From Nocardioidaceae bacterium (lineage in GTDB: Bacteria; Actinomycetota; Actinomycetes; Propionibacteriales; Nocardioidaceae), in the NCBI GenBank assembly GCA_020636935.1, contig JACJWW010000003.1:100653-164652 (forward strand): a DNA stretch of 64,000 nucleotides, read 5' to 3'. Positions 7,863-16,694 of this stretch are shown in pieces. Under the pieces are notes generated by a model, which was given only the letters and a program-made list of their open reading frames with translations, made no database searches and was not told where the DNA came from. The translations under genes and the position numbers were made by a program. Positions within the stretch are counted from its first letter, which is position 1, and each line of letters opens with the position of its first letter.

Positions 7863-8316
7863 TGAGTCGGCGCCGAGTGGGTTGGCGCCGTACGAATTGT
7901 CGTGGCAAATCACAAGCATGCAAGATGTGTACGGCGACCCCTTCCCTGGGCACACAGTTGTGGGTTTGTTGTGGCTAAACCAGCAACGAGCCCACACAGC
8001 CCAATAAATGTCCACCTTGTGATTTGATTGTCACCAATTCAACCCACACGCAATACACAGCTCAAAACAGCAGTTGACCAGCACAAACAGCAGTTCTCCA
8101 CAGGATCCACAGGCCCTACTACTACTGCTGAAATTAGAGAATTACCGATCGACGTGGAAACTCACCGGCCCAACCAGTTTGTGGACAACTTGAACCGGTG
8201 TGGCCGGGGTCACCCCTGAAGTGGCATAGTGCTGATCCCAGAAACAGATGCTGATCCCAGAAACAGATGCTGATCCCAGAAGCAGGCGCTCATCCCAGAC
8301 TGAGAGGAAAAAGGAC
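7863..8316. other. oriC: dnaA-dnaN intergenic origin
   Basis: The 454-bp gap between dnaA and dnaN holds the origin. TGTGGACAA at 8180-8188 is a perfect DnaA box. TTCTCCACA (8094-8102) and GGATCCACA (8103-8111) are adjacent weaker boxes, followed by a short GC stretch and CTACTACTACTGCTG (8116-8130), which is a DnaA-trio-like element. AT-rich AAATTAGAGAATTA (8131-8144) comes next. Other degenerate boxes (for example ATGTCCACC) are scattered over 7960-8060. A 19-bp tandem repeat occupies the dnaN-proximal end. Confidence 0.9.
8231..8306. repeat. 19-bp tandem repeat (about four units) upstream of dnaN
   Basis: GCTGATCCCAGAAACAGAT at 8231-8249 is repeated exactly at 8250-8268. A third unit (8269-8287) differs in three bases and a fourth (8288-8306) is more degenerate. 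The array ends 10 bases before the dnaN start, so it overlaps the dnaN leader and ribosome-binding site. Confidence 0.93.
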
Positions 8317-9471
8317 GTGAAGTTCCGCGTTGATCGCGATGTCCTGACTGATGCCGTTGCGTGGACCGCACGCACCTTGCCGATCCGGCCCAGCTTGCCG
8401 GTCTTGGCTGGCCTGCTCATCGAGGCAGGCAGCTTTGATGGCGATGACGGCTTGATGCTGTCTTCCTTCGACTATGAGACTTCTGCTCGCGCCACCTTGA
8501 GCGCTGAAGTCAGCGAAGAAGGCCGGGCCTTGGTCTCAGGTCGCCTACTCTCCGACATTTGCCGCAGCCTGCCCAACAAGCCGGTCGAGGTCAGCACGGA
8601 TGGCCCCAAGGTCACGTTGACTTGTGGTTCGGCACGCTTCACCCTGCCGACTCTGCCCGTCGAGGACTACCCACCCATCCCGGCCATGCCAGAGGCAAAG
8701 GGTGTGGTCAAGTCAGAGACCTTTTCCCATGCAGTTGCCCAGGCAGTCACCGCAGCCGGGCGCGATGACATGCTGCCAGTGTTGACCGGCGTACGAGTCG
8801 AGCTCGACGGCGACTCGATTGCGTTGCTCGCCACCGACCGCTTCCGGTTGTCTCATCGTGAGCTTGCCTGGGATCCGGGCACGAGTGACATCTCGGCTGC
8901 AGCCCTAGTGCCAGCCAAGGTGCTTGGCGACACCGCCAAGTCGTTGACCGGGGGCCCCGAGATCACGATCGCCTTGGCCACCTCTGGCACTGGCGAAGGC
9001 GTGATCGGCTTTGAAGGACATGTCAACGGCGGTTTGCGTCGTACGACGACTCGACTGCTGGATGGTGAGTTCCCCAAGGTGCGCTCGCTGTTCCCCAGCG
9101 AACACCTCACCATCGCCCGGGTCGACCGGGCTGCGCTGATCGACTCGGTCAAGCGGGTTGCCCTGGTTGCTGATCGCAATACCGCCGTCCAGATGGCATT
9201 TGTCGACAATGTCTTGACCCTTGATGCAGGGTCGGGCGAAGACGCCATGGCGAGTGAGTCGCTCGAAGCCGTGATGACGGGTGAGGCGATCACCACCGGC
9301 TTCAATCCGCAGTACCTGCTCGATGGGCTCGGTGTGATCGAGACCCAGTTCGTGGAGTTGGCCTTCACCCAGTCGACCAAGCCAGTGGTGATTGCGGGGC
9401 TGGATAGTCTCGAGGGTGAGCCTTCAGGGGAGTTCAAGTATCTGTTGATGCCACGCCGCTTGTTGTCGTGA
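8317..9471 (+). CDS. dnaN: DNA polymerase III sliding clamp (beta subunit)
   Basis: DnaN forms the ring-shaped dimer that tethers DNA polymerase III to DNA. Start taken at GTG 8317 (KFRVDRDVLTDAVAW), which has GAGAGGAAAAAGG upstream. Longer in-frame starts would translate the tandem repeat and have no counterpart in the family. The 384-residue length fits. Three clamp repeats are visible, with the LPTLPVEDYPPIP and LATDRFRLSHRE motifs and the C-terminal YLLMPRRL that closes the clamp. Confidence 0.97.
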   Translation: MKFRVDRDVLTDAVAWTARTLPIRPSLPVLAGLLIEAGSFDGDDGLMLSSFDYETSARATLSAEVSEEGRALVSGRLLSDICRSLPNKPVEVSTDGPKVTLTCGSARFTLPTLPVEDYPPIPAMPEAKGVVKSETFSHAVAQAVTAAGRDDMLPVLTGVRVELDGDSIALLATDRFRLSHRELAWDPGTSDISAAALVPAKVLGDTAKSLTGGPEITIALATSGTGEGVIGFEGHVNGGLRRTTTRLLDGEFPKVRSLFPSEHLTIARVDRAALIDSVKRVALVADRNTAVQMAFVDNVLTLDAGSGEDAMASESLEAVMTGEAITTGFNPQYLLDGLGVIETQFVELAFTQSTKPVVIAGLDSLEGEPSGEFKYLLMPRRLLS

Positions 9472-9514
9472 TCCCCAGCGGCACCAGCCTGGGAGCCAAC
9501 CAAGGGAGATCATC

Positions 9515-10408
9515 ATGGATGTCGGTCTGATCGGACTGGGCAAGATGGGTGCCAACATGCGCACTCGACTGCGCGATGGTGGTCACACTGTGATCGGCTA
9601 TGACCGCAATCCGGAGATCAGCGATGCACCATCACTGGCAGCGATGGTTGAGCAATTGCCCAGCCCCAAGGTGGTCTGGGTGATGGTGCCGGCAGGTGCC
9701 CCGACCCATGAGTCGATAGACGCGCTGTCCGAACTGCTCGGCGAAGGCGACTTGGTGGTCGATGGTGGCAATTCCAAGTGGACCGATGACCAGGCCCACG
9801 CTGCCAAACTCGCCACCAAGGGCATCGGCTTTGTCGACTGCGGTGTGTCGGGTGGGGTCTGGGGCCTACAAAATGGCTATGCCTTGATGTGTGGCGGCGC
9901 GGCGAGCGAGATCGCCAAGGTGCAACCCGTCTTCGACACCTTGAAACCAGCAGGTGAGTCAGGTTTTGTGCATGCAGGTGAAAGAGTTGGCTCTGGTCAC
10001 TTCGCCAAGATGGTGCACAACGGCATCGAATACGCGATCATGCAGGCCTATGCGGAAGGTTTCGAACTCCTCGAGACCGTTGACCTGGTCGACAATGTCA
10101 CCGAAGTTTTCGACTCTTGGCGCGAAGGCACCGTGATCCGCTCTTGGCTGCTCGACCTGCTCGTCACGGCCCTTAAGGATGACAACCATCTTGATCAGAT
10201 CCGCGGCTATGCCGACGACTCCGGTGAAGGTCGCTGGACGGTCGAGGCGGCGATCGACAACGCCGTACCCATGAATGTGATTGCGGCATCGCTTTTTGCC
10301 CGCTTCGCCTCACGCCAAGACGACAGTCCCGCGATGAAGGCGATCGCAGCGATGCGCAACCAATTTGGTGGCCACGCGATCCACCCAGAGACACCAGACA
10401 AGCGATAG
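9515..10408 (+). CDS. gnd: 6-phosphogluconate dehydrogenase, decarboxylating (short GntZ type)
   Basis: The enzyme oxidatively decarboxylates 6-phosphogluconate to ribulose 5-phosphate in the pentose phosphate pathway. At 297 residues it is the short form, shorter than the roughly 470-residue NADP enzyme. The nucleotide-binding motif GLIGLGKMGANM is at residues 4-15. DGGNSKWTDD and CGVSGGVWGLQNG line the substrate site, and HFAKMVHNGIEYA holds the catalytic lysine and asparagine. GATGG-type spacing (AAGGGAGATC) precedes the ATG. A gnd gene between dnaN and recF is a recurrent actinobacterial arrangement. Confidence 0.95.
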   Translation: MDVGLIGLGKMGANMRTRLRDGGHTVIGYDRNPEISDAPSLAAMVEQLPSPKVVWVMVPAGAPTHESIDALSELLGEGDLVVDGGNSKWTDDQAHAAKLATKGIGFVDCGVSGGVWGLQNGYALMCGGAASEIAKVQPVFDTLKPAGESGFVHAGERVGSGHFAKMVHNGIEYAIMQAYAEGFELLETVDLVDNVTEVFDSWREGTVIRSWLLDLLVTALKDDNHLDQIRGYADDSGEGRWTVEAAIDNAVPMNVIAASLFARFASRQDDSPAMKAIAAMRNQFGGHAIHPETPDKR

Positions 10409-10411
10409 CAG

Positions 10412-11536
10412 TTGTACGCCGCGCACCTTTCGCTGCACGACTTCAGGTCGTGGGGGAATCTGGAGATCGCCCTCGAGCCCGGTGTCACGGCATTTGTCGG
10501 CCGCAATGGTCAGGGCAAGACCAATATCGTCGAGGCGCTCGACTATTTGTCTCGGTTGGCCAGTCACCGGGTCAGCTCTGACCTGCCGTTGATCAAGCAT
10601 GGCAGCGAGCAGGCAATCATCCGTGCTGCCGTAGTGCGCGATGGGCGTACGGCGATCCTCGAGATCGCGATCTTGCCCGGCAAGTCAAACAAGGCAAGGA
10701 TCAACCGAGGTCAACTGCCGCGCGCTAAAGACCTTCTCGGTCTGGTGCGCACGGTGGTCTTTGCTCCCGATGACCTCGCCTTGGTGAAGGGAGACCCGAG
10801 CGAGCGCCGCCGCTTCGCCGACGATCTGCGGGTCTTGCAGGGGCCGCGATTTGCCGGCGTACGCAGCGACTATGACCGGGTGCTCAAGCAGCGCAACAGT
10901 CTGCTCAAGACCGCACGCACGCGAGGGTTGACTCCAGATGCCTTGTCGACTCTTGATGTTTGGGATCAAAATTTGGCTCGGCTTGGCGCCGAGATCATGG
11001 CCGCCCGGGTGAAACTGGTCGCTGACCTAAACCCCTTGGTTGGTCGAGCCTACGAAGCAGTTGCCCGTGGAGCTTCCCGCGATGACGCCAGCATCAAATA
11101 CAAGCCTTCCTTTGACACCGAAGCTGCAGAGCAGAACGAGTTGGAGCAGGCCATGCTTGACCAGCTTGCTGCTCGACGAGCCGATGAGTTGGCTCGCGGG
11201 GTGTCCTTGGTCGGACCCCACCGCGACGACTTGGTCTGCTGGCTGGGGCAATTTCCGGTCAAGGGATATGCCAGTCACGGGGAGGGGTGGTCATTCGCCC
11301 TGGCGCTGCGGCTTGCGTCATACGATCTGCTGCGTTTTGACGGGGATGACCCGATCTTGGTGCTTGACGATGTTTTTGCTGAGCTCGACTCCGGACGACG
11401 CAACCAACTCGCCGAATATGTCGCCAAGGCCGAGCAGGTGCTGATTACGGCAGCAGTCGCCGAAGACATCCCTGAGGCACTACGTGGCCGCCGGATGATC
11501 GTGGCCGATGGTGAGGTCAGGCCTGATCACGACTGA
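10412..11536 (+). CDS. recF: DNA replication and repair protein RecF
   Basis: RecF is an SMC-like ABC ATPase that helps RecO/RecR load RecA at single-strand gaps. The 374-residue protein starts with TTG at 10412; YAAHLSLHDFRSWGN matches the family N-terminus, so the rare start is credible. Walker A is GRNGQGKTNIVEA at about residues 31-43, the ABC signature region is VSLVGPHRDDL and Walker B is DPILVLDDVFAELD. It starts three bases after the gnd stop. Confidence 0.96.
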   Translation: MYAAHLSLHDFRSWGNLEIALEPGVTAFVGRNGQGKTNIVEALDYLSRLASHRVSSDLPLIKHGSEQAIIRAAVVRDGRTAILEIAILPGKSNKARINRGQLPRAKDLLGLVRTVVFAPDDLALVKGDPSERRRFADDLRVLQGPRFAGVRSDYDRVLKQRNSLLKTARTRGLTPDALSTLDVWDQNLARLGAEIMAARVKLVADLNPLVGRAYEAVARGASRDDASIKYKPSFDTEAAEQNELEQAMLDQLAARRADELARGVSLVGPHRDDLVCWLGQFPVKGYASHGEGWSFALALRLASYDLLRFDGDDPILVLDDVFAELDSGRRNQLAEYVAKAEQVLITAAVAEDIPEALRGRRMIVADGEVRPDHD

Positions 11537-11558
11537 AGTCAAGTGGCATCCTTGGATT

Positions 11559-12065
11559 ATGGCTGAGTCAGAGGAAACCACCGAGGATGGCCTTGAGGTC
11601 GCCCGGATGGTGGCCGGCAATCTGATCGGGCGTACTCCAAAACTTCGCAGCAAGACTCTCTCTGGGCGCCTGGGGCGGAGACGCTCACGAAGTGATGCTG
11701 AGCAAGACGCAGACTCATTGGGCACGATCGATGAGAGCTTGGCCAAATTGGTCGCTGAGCAGGGGTGGGAGAAAGACCTTCGAGTGCACGGTGCTTTCGC
11801 GCGATGGGCTGCAATCATGGGCCGCGAAGTTGCCGCACACTCCACCCCAGAGTCATTGGTGGAGGGCAAACTTCACATCCGCACCGACACCACCGCGTGG
11901 GCCACTCAACTAAGACTAATGTCTGCTGACATCGTGCGCCGGCTCAATGAAGTGCTTGGTGAAGGCACGGTTTTGGAAGTTGATGTACGAGGGCCCAATG
12001 CGCCCTCCTGGAAGCGCGGCCGGCTCAGCGTCAAGGGCCGTGGCCCACGAGACACCTACGGATAG
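11559..12065 (+). CDS. DciA-family protein (DUF721), helicase-loading cofactor
   Basis: DUF721/DciA proteins are ancestral replicative-helicase operators found downstream of recF in Actinomycetota. The C-terminal half (GWEKDLRVHGAFARWAAIMGREVAAHSTPESLVEGKLHIRTDTTAWATQLRLM) contains the family fold: a helix ending in W..I.G..VA.H, then a strand with L.I...S.AWA.QL. The basic N-terminal third is low complexity. ATG 11559 gives 168 residues. An ATG at 11508 would overlap recF by 29 bases; neither has a clear ribosome-binding site. Confidence 0.85.
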   Translation: MAESEETTEDGLEVARMVAGNLIGRTPKLRSKTLSGRLGRRRSRSDAEQDADSLGTIDESLAKLVAEQGWEKDLRVHGAFARWAAIMGREVAAHSTPESLVEGKLHIRTDTTAWATQLRLMSADIVRRLNEVLGEGTVLEVDVRGPNAPSWKRGRLSVKGRGPRDTYG

Positions 12066-12076
12066 GGGAGATGGTC

Positions 12077-12496
12077 ATGGAGTTCTTCGAAGACCTAGTG
12101 CAATCAATGGATGAGGCCCATGCATGGGAGTTCTTGGCTCAGCACAAACTGGGTCGGATCGGCTTCCACATGGTCGATCAAGTGGAAGTGCTTCCGATCA
12201 ACTACAAGGTGCACAACGGCAGGATCTATTTCCGCACGGCGGAGGGATCAAAACTGTTGGGCATTTTGCTCAATGCCAATGTCGCTTTCGAAGTCGATGA
12301 GTGGTCCGGCGATCGTGCCGCCAGCGTCGTGGTCCATGGGCAATGCCGAGAAATCGGCGAAAATCTCGCTGACGACGTGCGGAATCTCATCCAACCGTGG
12401 ATCGACTATCGCAAGTCACACGTGATGGTGATCGAGGCGACCTCAATCAGTGGACGCACCTTTCAGTTGTCTGGGGATCACACCGGCGACTCCTGA
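12077..12496 (+). CDS. Pyridoxamine 5'-phosphate oxidase-like FMN-binding split-barrel protein
   Basis: The 139-residue protein fits the small split-beta-barrel family that binds FMN, haem or F420. LAQHKLGRIGFHMVDQVEVLPINYKVHNGRIYFRT is the typical first half, and SVVVHGQCREI the second. Start at ATG 12077 gives a six-base spacing from AGGGGAG; the ATG at 12071 is too close. The substrate cannot be read from sequence. It is not normally part of the recF-gyrB block. Confidence 0.82.
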   Translation: MEFFEDLVQSMDEAHAWEFLAQHKLGRIGFHMVDQVEVLPINYKVHNGRIYFRTAEGSKLLGILLNANVAFEVDEWSGDRAASVVVHGQCREIGENLADDVRNLIQPWIDYRKSHVMVIEATSISGRTFQLSGDHTGDS

Positions 12497-12650
12497 TCGA
12501 CGACAGCCAATTTGGAATCAATACCGAGACTTGGTGATCCAAAAAGCACTCAGCCGGTCTGGTCCGGAATAGTCGTCGTCTCGCTTCACTCGTTGAGGAC
12601 ACATAGCGTTGCTCAGAATCGTGCTCGCTGTGACTTCCTGGGAGGAAGCC

Positions 12651-14324
12651 TTGAAGAGGTTTATCGTCGTACTCGCCGCTGTGGCAACTGCTGCGGTGGG
12701 CACCCTGCTGCCGTTTAGTGCGTCGTACGCCGACACTGTCGGTCTCGACCCGACCTTCGGTGACAACGGCTTCAAGACCGTGGCGCTCTTGGGTGGCGAT
12801 GATCAGGCGATGGTTGCGCTGCCTGACCCTGACGGGAAGATCCTGGTGGCTGGGCCCACCTCATATCCCGACCAAAACGGCAAATGGTTCATGATCCGTA
12901 CCGATCCCAATGGCAAGGATCTCGATGGCAGCTTCGGTAATAAGAATCTTGGTTTCTACACTTATTTTGAAGGCGACGTCGGCAAGATTTCCGACGCCAC
13001 GATTGGCTCGGATCGAAGCATCTATGCGGTGGGGACGACCACGAGCTCAGCTCAGCTGATCAAGCTAGACAAGAATGCGAAGGCCACCACATGGAAGGTG
13101 TCGATCCCGGCACCCGGCGGTGGGAAGTTCGTGCCGCAAAAGGTTGTCGTCGACAATGACTCCGTGACTGTGGCCGGCACGAATGATGCCGCGACGACTT
13201 TGCGAGTCGCACGTTACAACCTGGCCGGGCAACCACTGGCCAGTTTTGATGGGGATGGCATTGCCGACTTCAACCTAACTATGCTCACCGAACAGCGGGC
13301 ACAATCGAATGTCTCCATGGCTGTTGACTCGACCAAACGAGTCTATGTCTTGGTGGGCAACGAGACTCTCAACGACGGTGTGGCAACCCAACTCCTGCGG
13401 ATAAATGTCAATGGCACCAAAGACGGCGCTTATGGCGGTGTGGTCGGAAACAAGGCTCAGCATGGCCGCGGCTTGGTGCTGATGCCAGGTGGAGGTGCGG
13501 CTGCGGCTATCGCTGACATGAACACCGGCAAGGCAGCTCTACAGATGTTTGATGTGAGTGGGCACCCCACGGTTCGAACACCAGTGCCAGGCAATGAGTA
13601 CGACTCGCCTCGTGGGCTGACCCAGACCCGTGAAGGGCGTTTGGTGATGGTGGCCCGAGGCACGGTCGGTGCCGCTGCAGTAAAGCTCTTCGGCTTCACC
13701 AACTCAGGGGCACTCGATCCAAACTTTGCTACCGGCGGCACCTTCGTCTACACGAATGCCAACACCACATCCCTCATCCCCAACAATATCGGTGTCGACT
13801 CCTCAGGTCGCCTGCTCGTGCCGGGTGGACTAACCCCAAAGACTGGTGGCGTGGATAGCCATCCCGATGTTGCTGTCTTCCGCTTTAAGGTGACCCCTAC
13901 GGCCACTCCGAGCCCAACAGTTAGCCCAAGCTCCCCTGTGGCGCCCCCGATCGTGCGTCCCACGTTCTCTCGGGTTGACACCCCATCGGTGTCCAAGTCA
14001 AAACTGTTGTCCGCAATCACCGGACGTGCCGGCGGCACTGGCGTCACCAAGGTGCAGGTCGTCGTACGACGTGTCGATGCCAAGGCACAGAGGAAGAAGA
14101 CCTGTTTCTTCCTAAATGCAGCCGGTAGCCTGAAGAAGGTTTCAGTGCCAGTGAAGTCTTGCGGTCAGCCCTCGATCATCATCACGGCTACTGGCACCAA
14201 TGCCTGGAGCGTGCACTTGGCAAAGCCGTTGAAGCCCGGCACTTACTACGTGAATTCACGTGCTTTCGGCAAGGGTGGAGTTTCACCGTGGGCCTCGAAG
14301 GTCATCCGGATCACCAAGAAGTAG
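12651..14324 (+). CDS. Secreted delta-60-repeat beta-propeller-like protein
   Basis: TTG at 12651 follows GGGAGGAAG and gives 557 residues. A Sec signal peptide covers about residues 1-27 (KRFIVVLAAVATAAVG... ending in SYA). The body holds repeated units of the type DPTFGDNGF, DGSFGNKN and DPNFATGG, each followed by a strand such as GKILVAG. These are delta-60 or NHL-like blades expected to form a propeller. A Pro/Thr/Ser linker (TPTATPSPTVSPSSPVAPP) leads to a C-terminal beta domain with two cysteines. No LPXTG motif or membrane anchor is seen, so it is probably released or loosely wall-bound. Its insertion between dciA and gyrB is unusual. Confidence 0.8.
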   Translation: MKRFIVVLAAVATAAVGTLLPFSASYADTVGLDPTFGDNGFKTVALLGGDDQAMVALPDPDGKILVAGPTSYPDQNGKWFMIRTDPNGKDLDGSFGNKNLGFYTYFEGDVGKISDATIGSDRSIYAVGTTTSSAQLIKLDKNAKATTWKVSIPAPGGGKFVPQKVVVDNDSVTVAGTNDAATTLRVARYNLAGQPLASFDGDGIADFNLTMLTEQRAQSNVSMAVDSTKRVYVLVGNETLNDGVATQLLRINVNGTKDGAYGGVVGNKAQHGRGLVLMPGGGAAAAIADMNTGKAALQMFDVSGHPTVRTPVPGNEYDSPRGLTQTREGRLVMVARGTVGAAAVKLFGFTNSGALDPNFATGGTFVYTNANTTSLIPNNIGVDSSGRLLVPGGLTPKTGGVDSHPDVAVFRFKVTPTATPSPTVSPSSPVAPPIVRPTFSRVDTPSVSKSKLLSAITGRAGGTGVTKVQVVVRRVDAKAQRKKTCFFLNAAGSLKKVSVPVKSCGQPSIIITATGTNAWSVHLAKPLKPGTYYVNSRAFGKGGVSPWASKVIRITKK

Positions 14325-14330
14325 ATTTGC

Positions 14331-14362
14331 GCCCCTACGGGCCTGACGGCCAGTAGGGGAGC
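14331..14362 (+). terminator. Probable intrinsic terminator after the delta-60-repeat gene
   Basis: GCCCCTAC and GTAGGGGAGC pair around a short spacer six bases after the stop codon. No clean U-run follows, as is common in high-GC terminators. Confidence 0.5.
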
Positions 14363-14561
14363 CCAAGACCTCGCTATTCGGGGCTCCCCGAGCCCCTTCT
14401 GGGGCCCTCAGAGCCGAATTTCTCGGGCTTCTTGCCCAATTCCCGGAGTCCAGTACGTGATTTGAGGGTGTCAGCCGCTAAACTGAGTAGAGTTGTCGTC
14501 CCGGTTGCGGCCCCCGCGTCGAGGCGACTTTTTCATGAGTACGACGAGCGAGGAGCCCTGC

Positions 14562-16643
14562 GTGGCAGGCGACAACCCAGGTCCACAAAACCCAGGTAGC
14601 AATAGCAAGGTTGACAACGCCTACGACGCTTCGGCGATCCAGGTGCTCGAGGGGCTCGAAGCGGTCCGCAAGCGCCCCGGCATGTATATCGGCTCGACCG
14701 GTGAGCGTGGCCTGCACCATCTGATCTGGGAGGTCGTCGACAACTCAGTCGATGAGGCGATGGCTGGTCATTGCGACCGGATCATCTTGACTCTCCAAGA
14801 CGATGGTGGCATCCGGGTCGAAGACAATGGCCGTGGCATCCCCACAGGCATGCACCCGACTGAGAATATGCCTGCCTTGACGATGGCTTTGACCATGCTG
14901 CATGCGGGCGGCAAGTTCGGTGGCGGCGGTTACAAGGTCTCTGGCGGCTTGCATGGCGTCGGCATCTCGGTGGTCAACGCCTTGTCAACGACCCTGATCG
15001 CTGAGGTGAAGAATCGCGGCCACTTGTGGCGCCAGAGTTTCAGCCTGGGCACCCCAGACGGTGATCTTGCCGAGGTGCGCGAGATGGAGCCCGGTGAGCG
15101 CACCGGCACCACGATCACCTTCTATGCCTCACCAGAGATCTTCGAGACCACGGTCTATTCGCTGGAGACGATCACCAATCGCCTGCGTGAGATGGCCTTC
15201 CTCAACAAGGGCATCGAGATCGTCGTACGCGATGAGCGCAAGCAGTCTGAGCACATCTTGGAGTCGGCCCAAGATGACGGCCCGCTCAACCCCGATGACC
15301 CAGATGCGATCACCGAGGGCGAGGGCGGAGCCTTGGAGCGACGCTTCAAGTTTGACCGCGGCCTAGTCGACTATGTCGAGCACCTCAACCGGCGCAAAGA
15401 CAAGTCCAACCCCACAATCATCAACTTCGACGCCACCTCTCCAGACAGCTCCGACAATGAGATGAGCCTGGAGTTGGCGATGCAGTGGAACACCTCCTAT
15501 CAAGAGTCGGTGCACACCTTCGCCAACAACATCAACACCCACGAAGGCGGCACTCACGAAGAGGGTTTCCGCGCTGCGCTGACCACGCTGGTCAACAGTT
15601 GGGGTGAAGAGTGGGGCTTGATCAAGAAGAAGGAAGATCGTGTCTCCGGCGACGACATCCGCGAGGGTCTGACCGCGATCATCTCGATCAAGGTCAGTGA
15701 GCCGCAGTTTGAGGGCCAGACCAAGACCAAACTCGGCAATACCGAGGCCAAGGGTTTTGTGCAGCGCGTGGTCAACGACCAGTTGGGTGACTGGCTGGAG
15801 AAAAACCCCGCCGAAGGCAAAGACATCATCCGCAAGGCCCAAGCAGCGGCCTCAGCCCGGATCGCGGCCCGTAAGGCCCGTGACCTGGCTCGCTCCCGCA
15901 AGGGCCTGCTCGGTGGTGGCGGACTGCCCGGCAAGCTCAGCGACTGCCAGTCGACCAACCCTGCCGAGTGCGAGGTGTTCATCGTCGAGGGCGACTCCGC
16001 CGGCGGCTCCGCCAAGGGCGGGCGCGATCCACGCATCCAAGCGATCTTGCCGATCCGCGGCAAGATCCTCAATGTCGAAAAGGCGCGCATCGACAAGGTG
16101 CTGGCCAACACCGAAGTACAAGCAATCATCAGCGCTTTGGGCACCGGCATCCACGAAGAGTTCAACGACGAAAAGTTGCGCTATCACAAGATCGTCTTGA
16201 TGGCTGATGCCGACGTCGATGGCCACCACATCCGCACCCTGCTGCTCACTTTGCTCTTCCGGTTCATGAAGCCACTGATCGAAGGCGGCTATGTCTATCT
16301 TGCCCAGCCGCCCCTCTACCGCCTGCGCTGGAACAAGCCCCATGAGCATGAGTTCGTGTACTCCGATGCCGAGCGCGACAACCTGATGAAGGCGGGCCTT
16401 GAGCAAGGCAAGAAGCTCCCCAAGGACATGCCCGTTCAGCGCTACAAGGGCCTTGGTGAGATGAATGCCGACGAACTCTGGGAGACCACCATGGACCCAG
16501 ACCAGCGGCTGTTGTTGCAGGTCAATCTCGAAGACGCCGCACACGCCGATGAGACCTTCTCGATCCTGATGGGCGAAGACGTCGAACAACGCCGCTCATT
16601 CATCCAGCGCAATGCCAAGGATGTGCGCTTCCTTGACATCTGA
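14562..16643 (+). CDS. gyrB: DNA gyrase subunit B
   Basis: GyrB supplies the ATPase and TOPRIM domains of gyrase (A2B2), which introduces negative supercoils. GTG 14562 has GAGGAG seven bases upstream and gives 693 residues; ATG 14535 would add nine. The GHKL ATPase motifs are VVDNSVDEA, EDNGRGIP, GVGISVVNALS and the conserved YIGST block. The TOPRIM domain contains EGDSAGGSAKGGRD and DADVDGHHI. The C-terminus has the RYKGLGEMNADELWETTMD signature. gyrA follows after 51 bases. Confidence 0.97.
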   Translation: MAGDNPGPQNPGSNSKVDNAYDASAIQVLEGLEAVRKRPGMYIGSTGERGLHHLIWEVVDNSVDEAMAGHCDRIILTLQDDGGIRVEDNGRGIPTGMHPTENMPALTMALTMLHAGGKFGGGGYKVSGGLHGVGISVVNALSTTLIAEVKNRGHLWRQSFSLGTPDGDLAEVREMEPGERTGTTITFYASPEIFETTVYSLETITNRLREMAFLNKGIEIVVRDERKQSEHILESAQDDGPLNPDDPDAITEGEGGALERRFKFDRGLVDYVEHLNRRKDKSNPTIINFDATSPDSSDNEMSLELAMQWNTSYQESVHTFANNINTHEGGTHEEGFRAALTTLVNSWGEEWGLIKKKEDRVSGDDIREGLTAIISIKVSEPQFEGQTKTKLGNTEAKGFVQRVVNDQLGDWLEKNPAEGKDIIRKAQAAASARIAARKARDLARSRKGLLGGGGLPGKLSDCQSTNPAECEVFIVEGDSAGGSAKGGRDPRIQAILPIRGKILNVEKARIDKVLANTEVQAIISALGTGIHEEFNDEKLRYHKIVLMADADVDGHHIRTLLLTLLFRFMKPLIEGGYVYLAQPPLYRLRWNKPHEHEFVYSDAERDNLMKAGLEQGKKLPKDMPVQRYKGLGEMNADELWETTMDPDQRLLLQVNLEDAAHADETFSILMGEDVEQRRSFIQRNAKDVRFLDI

Positions 16644-16694
16644 GCGCGACCCTTCCTCAAGCAACCTGTCGCAACCGAACAGAAAGGCTGATCG

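Noticed and set aside
8231..8306. CRISPR array
   Set aside because: The repeats are direct with no spacers, only four units, and no cas genes are present.
8248..8316. Longer dnaN start translating the tandem repeat
   Set aside because: The extra residues are only the repeat in translation; GTG 8317 has a good ribosome-binding site and matches the DnaN family start.
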